Shown: one piece after another, positions 57,601-64,000 of the stretch
How the letters are laid out: each line of letters opens with the position of its first letter
How positions within the stretch are numbered: the stretch's first letter is position 1
The notes under the pieces: generated by a model
Database searches by the model: none
What the model was told of the DNA's origin: nothing
Seen by the model: the letters and a program-made list of their open reading frames with translations, nothing else
Made by a program: the position numbers and the translations under genes
Source of the DNA: Pseudomicrostroma phylloplanum
Lineage: Eukaryota; Basidiomycota; Exobasidiomycetes; Microstromatales
Length of the DNA: 64,000 nucleotides
NCBI GenBank assembly: GCA_039545275.1
Contig: BCHS01000005.1
Span: forward strand, 949,459 to 1,013,458
Direction: 5' to 3'

Positions 57601-58414
57601 GGCCAAAGTCCACGTCGCCTGTTTTGCAGGTTATACGAACCGCAGAAACGGCGGGGTGAGCGCGTTCGACTAGTACTGTATCGGCACATCTGACAGAGCT
57701 TCGGCCGCTCGGTCAACGAGTGCCAATACAAAGACAAAAGTGTAGCGGTGGGGACCGGTGGCGTATGCAGCACTTACCAGAACCATCAGTCGGGAATATC
57801 ACAATCGAGATGGGCTGATGTCCAGCTCTCGAAATGATGAGCCTAGGGTTCATCTTCGTGCTCGCGCTGCGTTCCTGTTCGATAGGCAGCTTTTCTCTCC
57901 TCTGAAGAAGAATTTGAGAAAGCAATGGACACAGCAGGTAGCTGCGCCAGCATCGATCAGCGATGGCGGTCGTGAGGGTGACCTTTGAGCCGATGAGGTT
58001 ACCTTTCGCCTGGAATGCAGCCATCTTCTCGGCGACCCTGGATGCGAGTACCGTACGGACTGGGGAAAGATCATCGTGAGCCCCTCAGGCTTGGGTCAGG
58101 AGTAGTCCAACTCCGTCTTCTTTCAAAATCGCATTCAGAGATACACACAGGGCGAGCGGAATACTGTCCTCCGATAGCTTTTTCCGTCAGCATACCACAA
58201 TTGGGGTGCTCAGGTAGAGCTCGACTTTCCATCTCAACCCGCAGCTTTCGTCGTGAAGATACCGCCGAGGTGAGCCCTCTGTGCTCCATGCGCCTCAGAG
58301 GTACGCACCAGCAATGTGAAATCTGCCAGGCAGACACCTCTTGGGTCCCCTGTCCCAACCTTCGCTTTGCAGTCCATTCGACCTCCGTGACTCCAAGATC
58401 ACACGGACGCAGTT

Positions 58415-60123
58415 ATGCAGTCCTCTTGCAGGACCAATCTCATTAAGGTTCGAGGTCAAACTATCGTCACTGATCCGGCATTCAAGCTCTCAATCTTGGC
58501 CTTTTGTATGTTCTTAATGGGCTGGTGTGATGCTTCAAACGGCGCGCAACTACCTTACATCCAAAAATACTACGGTCTGCAGTATCTACAGGTAGCCACA
58601 TTGTTCATCTCCAACTTCGTTGGCTGGGTCTTGAGTGCCGTTTTAAACCCTTGGCTCACCGACCGACAAGGTCTAGGCAGAGCTCTCATCGTCGGTGGCA
58701 GTCTTCTCAGCATTGCCGAGGCCATCATTGCTGTTGCACCCCCCTTCTTTGTTGTAGCCCTAGCCTTCGTCGTTGTCGGACTCGGCATTGGCGTGCTCGG
58801 TGCTTCGACAACGAGCTGGGCCAGCGGCCGACCTGACCCGACGGTCAAGCTAGGCATTACTCTTGGCGTGTATGGGCTTGGGGCTTTATTGGCCCCTATT
58901 GCTGCTGGGGTTCTGGCCAGGGCTGGTATCCTGTGGTCCCGCTTCTATCTGATCTCCCTTGCTCTGTGCATTCTGTGCACCATAATGGTGGCCGCTGCTT
59001 TCAAGGGCGAAAGTGAGGAGAGTTGGTACGCAAGGCGAGCAGCCTATAAAGAGGCCGTACGTAATGGCGATAGGCGCTCGGGGACGCCGTGCCTCAACGC
59101 CCTTCCAGCAGGGCCAAGAACAGGTGCGCATGAGCCTGTCAACGGGCTAGAGGAGAGGACTTCCCTTTCTCTCTCAAGCAGCCGCCCAAACGCTGCCTGT
59201 TGGTCAATCACAGATGCGACGCACGAATTCCACATGAGTTCTTCAGGTGGTCGTCCTGGCCACCCAGTCGAGAGAGACACCAACGACGCTGAATCGATGA
59301 CGATGGCGGATGGCACCGAGGCGATCCGTATGGAAGAACAGCAGCGCCCACGACAGGTGCTTAGGAATCGACGAATGAACACGTCCGAAGAATCAAGAGA
59401 GCCAGTGATAGGAGATTATACGCATACGGCAGCCAAATTCAAGGGCTTGTCACGATTTAAACTTATGTGGATCATCTCCGCTTTTGCCTTCGCCAATACG
59501 GGCACAGAAGTGGCCATTGGAGGCTGGACCTCCTCCTACCTTCGAGACTATCGAGGCAGCGGAGAGGAGGCGGAATGGATCGTCAGCTCGTTTTGGGGCG
59601 GACTCATGGTAGGTCGTATTGTTTTGATCCCGGTCAGTCGCCGAATCGGCGAGCAGAGGGCCATCTATATCTACCTTTTTGCCTGGCTACTTCTTGAGGT
59701 CATCGTGTGGGTAGTCCCAAACTTGATCTCGACAGCGGTAGCGACCGCTTTGGCCGGCCTGGTTCTAGGGCCATGTTTTCCAATCGTAGCTTCTTTGACC
59801 ACTCAGTTCGTTCGGCCACGGGCTTTACATACAGCGGCTCTTGGACTGGTCACATGCTCAGCACAATCCGGTTCCGCATTCTTCCCATTCGTCGTCGGCC
59901 TACTGGCACAAGCCAAGGGAGTGAAGGTGCTTCAACCTTACGTCGTTGCTTGTCTTGCTGCTCAGATCGGCGTATGGGTGAGTTTTCCTGACCGAACGCA
60001 AATTGGCCACCATTCAATGCAGAGCCTGCTGACCGCCTTACCCTAATCTTGCTCGGCTAATGGTAGACATGCTTTGAATTGTTGAAAAGACGCGATGGTT
60101 CTGCTCAGCGCAGTCAGGCTTGA
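58415..60123 (+). CDS. MFS transporter, FHS/BSC6-like
   Basis: Two exons (58415-59977 and 60067-60123) give 539 aa; the intron starts GTGAGT and ends GGTAG. About twelve membrane segments are visible in two halves. The first half contains LSILAFCMFLMGWCDASNGA, LPYIQKYYGLQYLQVATLF, RALIVGGSLLSIAEAIIAV and FFVVALAFVVVGLGIGVLGA. A ~150-residue hydrophilic loop (residues ~200-340) follows. The second half has LMWIISAFAFANTGTEVAIG, SSFWGGLMVGRIVLIPVSRR and ATALAGLVLGPCFPIVASL. NGAQLPY and the GGW motif in the second half fit the fucose-permease-like fungal group. The substrate is unknown. The small second exon adds a basic tail, WTCFELLKRRDG. Confidence 0.85.
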
Positions 60124-61024
60124 GACCACAGACATCGAGCATTCTGCAGATGTGATTTGTACAGGTCAGGGATGTTGCGACACGTCTCCTCTATGCGGGA
60201 CAACCCGCCAATCGCCTGTTGACCGTCGCTCGTATCGTGCGCAAATATGCCCCTCCCTTCCTTTTCGCGGCCGCTCTCTGTTCAAGACAGATTACTGGCT
60301 TCATCCGGGGCGGCTGACAAGCCCTGCTGCTCCGTAGTCCTTCAATCACAAGATAGCAATCTCATTACTTTCGACTATTCCTTCGTGAAGCGGTTGTAGC
60401 ATACAAGGTTCCTTATCAGCGAAGACGCTCAGCAAAGAGCCATAGAGACACCGGAGGCTTGACTCTGGCAAACCCCCAATGCTGCGAGCGAGGGACTTGG
60501 TGCTCGTGAACACCCTTGCTCTTGGATGAGTCAATCCCGTCGCCCCCGTAGGTTCCAGCGTGGTGTATAAGGGCGCACCCAACCTGACAGTGCCGCCGCG
60601 TCTTCACACCGCACCACTCTGAGTGACGGTGGACAGGGGTTTTGCGGCTACGATGTCTGTTGGCGACACGTGATTCGCACCACGACTTGCCTCCAAGGAT
60701 GCTGACATAGGAGGCAAATGGAGATACCGTGCAAGATCGGGGCGATGGGGCAGCTCGTATGCAAACGTTTGATCTGCCTCACAACCCGACCGTATTTGAG
60801 CTGATGGGGCCTCGAAAGGCACTTGCTCTCCCAGAACAGCACAGCCTTCGAAATCGCTGGTCTTGGCGTGCGTGAACGCACACCATTGCCTCGCCTCGAT
60901 GTCCTGTCTGGCCAGAGAGAGCCCTTTGGCCACGGCGATGTGGCCAGAAGCGTGCTGTTGGAATCGAGATTCCGACCGACACAGAGGATCCGCACTTTGC
61001 TGCTTTGGGAGCGACTCTGACTGA
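60124..61024. other. Convergent intergenic region
   Basis: 901 bp between the MFS gene and the membrane-protein gene. No coding potential, repeat or RNA is supported. Confidence 0.55.
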
Positions 61025-62476
61025 CTACCCCTTTAGCGCATTGTCTCGCTCTGCAGCAAAGGCGATCGTTGCTTTCCGAGTGTTAGCTGCCGTCACTCGG
61101 CGCGGGGCCGCATCTGCGGTCACTGCTGCATGAACTCTTGTGCTGACCAGAAGCATGACGCCCAGCCCATTGATCGCAATGACCCACTGATAAATCAGAT
61201 TTCCGAGCCTGAACCATTGTACTGAGGTGCCAGCCTTCCAGTCCCAGAGGCCGCGTGTTATGAGGGCTAGAGCAATCAATTGGACGAGCCCGCTCACAGC
61301 AATGACGAAGTATAAGCTGCCCAAGATGGTGATGGAGCCGTACATGTATCGTATCTTGCCTGCCGTCTTGTCTGCGGCAGAATCTGTTGTCCGTGGGAGA
61401 CGCTTCAGCATGGTAAGTTGATGATGTAGTAGGGTCAAGACCCGCAGGCCTACTAGGCTGAACACCAAAGCTTCCAGACTGACAAAGATAGCCCAGACTA
61501 GTGCAAGGACGCCGACGTACCAGAAGCTGTGTCTCATGTCGTCCCACGCTTGGACAAAAGTACTGAGCTGAGCCATCGTCATTGCCGAGGTAGATGCGTC
61601 AGAGATCGCTGCCGCTGCTTGCAGAGATTCCAGACCTGTCAGACTTCTTCTGAGATAGACTTGGGCGAGGACCAGAAAAGGCAGATTACAGCTGACCCAT
61701 ATCAGAGGCGCTGCAACTGTGGCGACGTTGACAGTGTGTTTGCCGCACAATACCCTTCCAGTCTTTCCAACCCAGCCGACAGGTTTCTGAGTAGAGATCG
61801 ACATTGTACTGCGATCAGAGCCTGCCAGGACACTTACGGTACCCAAGATGATGTTCATGGCACCAAGAGGGAGGATGACCCAGGAGGCAAGCACGGCGGT
61901 TGTATAAGCCTGCAGTGGTGGGGCGGACGTTGTAGCCCCGAACCGGAGCTTCACACAGACGGAGGTGAGGACTGAAATCCCCGTAATGCAAAGCCAAAAA
62001 GAGAAGACGTTCAGAGGGTGCGTCTATAGCCAGGAAGAAACGCCCCGACGTTGAAGGCAACTTTCGGTCAGCGAGAGTGGCTCAGTCATACAGCACGAAA
62101 GCACACTCGAAACTCACCACGATAAAGACGCCCGACCCCTTGATTCGTCTCACTCGGAAGAACCATAACGTGTCGCTCTTCCAAAGGCGAAGGTACACCA
62201 GAGCTGTAGATGTTGCGAGTCAGAATCAAAGTCAGACGCGAACAGTCATCTGAAGGGCTTGATTCAATGCCCCTACATGCTCTGTGTCTACGCTTCCCGT
62301 GCCTAAAGTCACTCACGTGTCAGAAGGGTCATAATTCCGGTGAGCACAGCAATTGGGACATCGCCTTTCCCGGGCGCAATGAGGATCGCAGGATCGAGGT
62401 ATGCCAAAAGAGAGGAGACTCCTTCGTCCAAAGTCAAAGTCGCGTTTGGCTGCAGGGGAGGCAGAACAGTAGCCAT
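61025..62476 (-). CDS. Uncharacterised multi-pass membrane protein (about seven segments)
   Basis: Three exons (62476-62317, 62203-62118, 62023-61025) give 414 aa with consistent frames. Exon 1 starts MATVLPPLQPNATLTL and includes an ATP-binding-unlike stretch, APGKGDVPIAVLTGIMTLLT. Exon 2 adds VYLRLWKSDTLWFFRVRR and IKGSGVFIV. Exon 3 begins THPLNVFSFWLCITGISVLT and has several membrane spans: AVLASWVILPLGAMNIILG, VATVAAPLIWVSCNLPFLVL, SFWYVGVLALVWAIFVSLEA, ITILGSLYFVIAVSGLVQLI and LIYQWVIAINGLGVMLLVST. The number and layout resemble fungal seven-pass proteins of unknown function. No receptor-family motif is recognised. Confidence 0.7.
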
Positions 62477-63269
62477 GACGATCTGTCGCTGGCGTCCAAA
62501 GCTTCCCGATGGGTCGCAACTGCCAATGCAGAGCCTCAAGGTGCTGCGTCACTCTTTGAGGCTTCGAGCCGTATAGCAGTATTTCTTGGCTCACTCGAAG
62601 AGCGCCAATAGTGTGGGCCAAGGTGCTAGAAAAGATGAGAAAGGAAGTGCGAGCGGGTGAAGAAAGGTCGGCAGAATCGGTTCTCTCGCGAAAGTCAAAT
62701 GGGACGACGAGGTCACGAGGCTACCTGGAGGCGACTCCCATGACTTCGACATTGCTACCCGGGCAGATTACGAGATGCCGGGCTTCAAGGATTGACTCGA
62801 GGGTTGATTTCTGGACGAGTCCCGTTTGCCCGGCAGTGGGGGGCGCCCATCGTCGACGCACGTCCCAAATGAGGCTCTCGCATAGAGTTTGGAAGGCCAC
62901 ATCGGGCTGGTGAGCACGCTGCATTTGTCGGCGCTTGAGAGCCCATTGCCGCCAAAACAATGGGCCGGTGACCTGCGAGAGCTTGACGCAATGGGGCAGC
63001 GCGAGGTGCAGCCATCAAATTTTCAGCCAGAGAGTCTGAATGACTTCGGGGAAATGCAGGCGCAGCCACCAGATTCGCGACCCCACCGCACGGACGGTTC
63101 CCGCATGACAGGCCGCGCCTATGCAGCGGCGTCTGCAAGCCGGCGGCTTTTGTGACGCGGATCGGGAAGGACCTGTCAGGCGGGAGCGGATCGAAGTGAT
63201 GTTGCACGCGCGGCGTAGCTCCGTCCCGGCTTTTCACTTCGAGTCCGAGCCCCTCAGTACCCCGGACAC

Positions 63270-63276
63270 TATATAG
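63270..63276 (+). promoter_or_regulatory. Possible TATA box (TATATAG)
   Basis: Sits in ggacactatatagtcgttcc, ahead of a pyrimidine-rich stretch like a fungal 5' leader. No confirmed gene starts downstream within the window. Confidence 0.35.
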
Positions 63277-63830
63277 TCGTTCCTGTCAACCCTGTCTCTC
63301 CTACTTCTGATCTCCATCTTGCAATATCACCACTACCCCTAGAAGTAGCTCCTGGCTCTTCGACCCTGTCCTAACCACGCGTTGATCGAACGACCCCCGG
63401 CCCCCCGGCATGCTCGACTGAGCAACTCCGCTCGCCACTCGCGCACGACCCACGCGATCCAGCCTCTTCCTTCCGGCTCCTCGCCCTACAAGCACCTCTT
63501 CTAAGCTTTCATCGTCCCACCAATTGCGAACCTTGAACCTTGAAGCTCGACTTCCGAAGCGTAGCTCGTTCCCTCGGCCCCGTCACTGCAGCCTTTGCTC
63601 ACATCCACACCCTTGGGACCATTACCGGTACAGCAAGGCAACAGCTCCGTTGCTTCCAGATCCCCTTCTTTGCCATCTTCCATCGTGATCGACACCGTTT
63701 CCGATGTCCTGTGACGATGGCAACGAGCAAAGTAACTCTCCCAGCGCTCTCTGCTAGACTTACGCAAAAGCAACGGACCAGCTCCTTTCATATGTCTAGC
63801 CCCAGTTGTGACGGTCTTCCAAAAGACTGA

Positions 63831-63915
63831 GTAAGCTGACCGTCGCAGTAAGCTGACCGTCGCAGTAAGCTGACCGTCGCAGTCAGCTGAGGTTCGCAGT
63901 AAGCTGAACATTTCA
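63831..63915. repeat. 17-bp tandem repeat, five units
   Basis: Three perfect copies of gtaagctgaccgtcgca run head to tail, followed by two diverged copies (gtcagctgaggttcgca and gtaagctgaacatttca). The array starts directly after a TGA codon of a short open frame. Confidence 0.93.
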
Positions 63916-64000
63916 GGGTAGCTCAGTCTATGACGGCCCGACATTAGAACAGCTCAGCTCACAGCGCCCAAGCTAAATACTCTCCTGCTGCCCCTTGCCG

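Larger units (their letters stand above)
52002..58414. other. 6.4-kb gene-poor, repeat-bearing region
   Basis: Open frames are short and show no domains on either strand. The composition looks more A/T-rich than the flanks. From ~52.8 to 54.8 kb many short pieces resemble GCGTAAnnTTGCAG, and three longer copies share TACTCCACATTGCATGCGA-like sequence. From 54.2 to 57.0 kb the 8-mer TACTGTAC or its complement recurs. No transposase, reverse transcriptase or terminal repeats were recognised. It may be a decayed mobile-element or satellite graveyard. Confidence 0.65.
62477..64000. other. Right-edge region without a supported gene
   Basis: It contains a TATATAG box at 63270-63276 followed by a C/T-rich leader-like stretch, and a 37-codon open frame from ATG at 63717 to TGA at 63830 (MATSKVTLPALSARLTQKQR then TSSFHMSSPSCDGLPKD). 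The latter has no recognised domain. A gene may begin here and continue past the window, but I cannot support exons. Confidence 0.45.

Noticed and set aside
57381..57659. 92-codon plus-strand frame in the gene desert
   Set aside because: Does not start at a clear ATG context, no domain, and neighbours are repeat-rich noncoding DNA.
52002..58414. Transposon with transposase or reverse transcriptase
   Set aside because: I looked for catalytic motifs and long terminal or inverted repeats and saw none; only short repeats remain.
63501..63944. 147-codon minus-strand frame across the 17-bp repeats
   Set aside because: The repeat unit is not a multiple of three, the product has no domain, and leader-like sequence lies on the other strand.

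Overview
This is nuclear DNA from a fungus, most likely a yeast-like basidiomycete. I lean towards Ustilaginomycotina/Exobasidiomycetes, but that placement is an inference. The evidence is spliceosomal introns of about 55-315 bp with GTGAGT-like donors, very short exons, and intact eukaryotic housekeeping proteins. GC content is moderate, and there are long low-complexity Ser/Gln/His tracts. I recognised no rRNA, tRNA, CRISPR or plasmid feature.

Positions 1-44 kb form a conserved housekeeping arm. In order it holds: complex I subunit NUO-I (-), a mitochondrial DEAD-box helicase (-), a Wss1-type DNA-protein-crosslink protease (+), a sterol O-acyltransferase of the ARE/MBOAT family (-), an unknown protein (-), histone H4 (-), a 1697-aa spindle-pole-body coiled-coil protein (+), HIS3 (-), HMG-CoA synthase (+), the cohesin SA/Scc3 subunit (-), a ZRG17-like CDF zinc transporter (+), an extended SDR epimerase (+), Rpf2 (+), Prp4 kinase (+) and an Mtf1/TFB-like mitochondrial protein (+). 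Several pairs are divergent and share short promoter regions: helicase/Wss1, H4/spindle pole, HIS3/HMGS and SA/CDF.

From 44.3 kb the character changes to an accessory region. A complete four-exon DMATS-type aromatic prenyltransferase lies next to a six-exon AlkB-like Fe(II)/2-oxoglutarate dioxygenase on the same strand. These are followed by a two-exon unknown protein and a decayed fragment of an ABCC-type ABC transporter. Next comes a ~6.4 kb gene desert (52.0-58.4 kb). It carries a dispersed repeat family and a dense cluster of the 8-mer TACTGTAC/GTACAGTA. Beyond it are an FHS/BSC6-like MFS transporter (+), an unknown multi-pass membrane protein (-), and a 17-bp tandem array at the right edge.

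Exon structures were inferred from donor and acceptor signals, family alignment from memory, and the requirement that summed exon lengths keep frame. Every spliced model given closes to a multiple of three. The accessory segment (prenyltransferase, dioxygenase, transporter relic, MFS transporter) is the best candidate for an undescribed small metabolic locus. That functional link is inferred from adjacency only.
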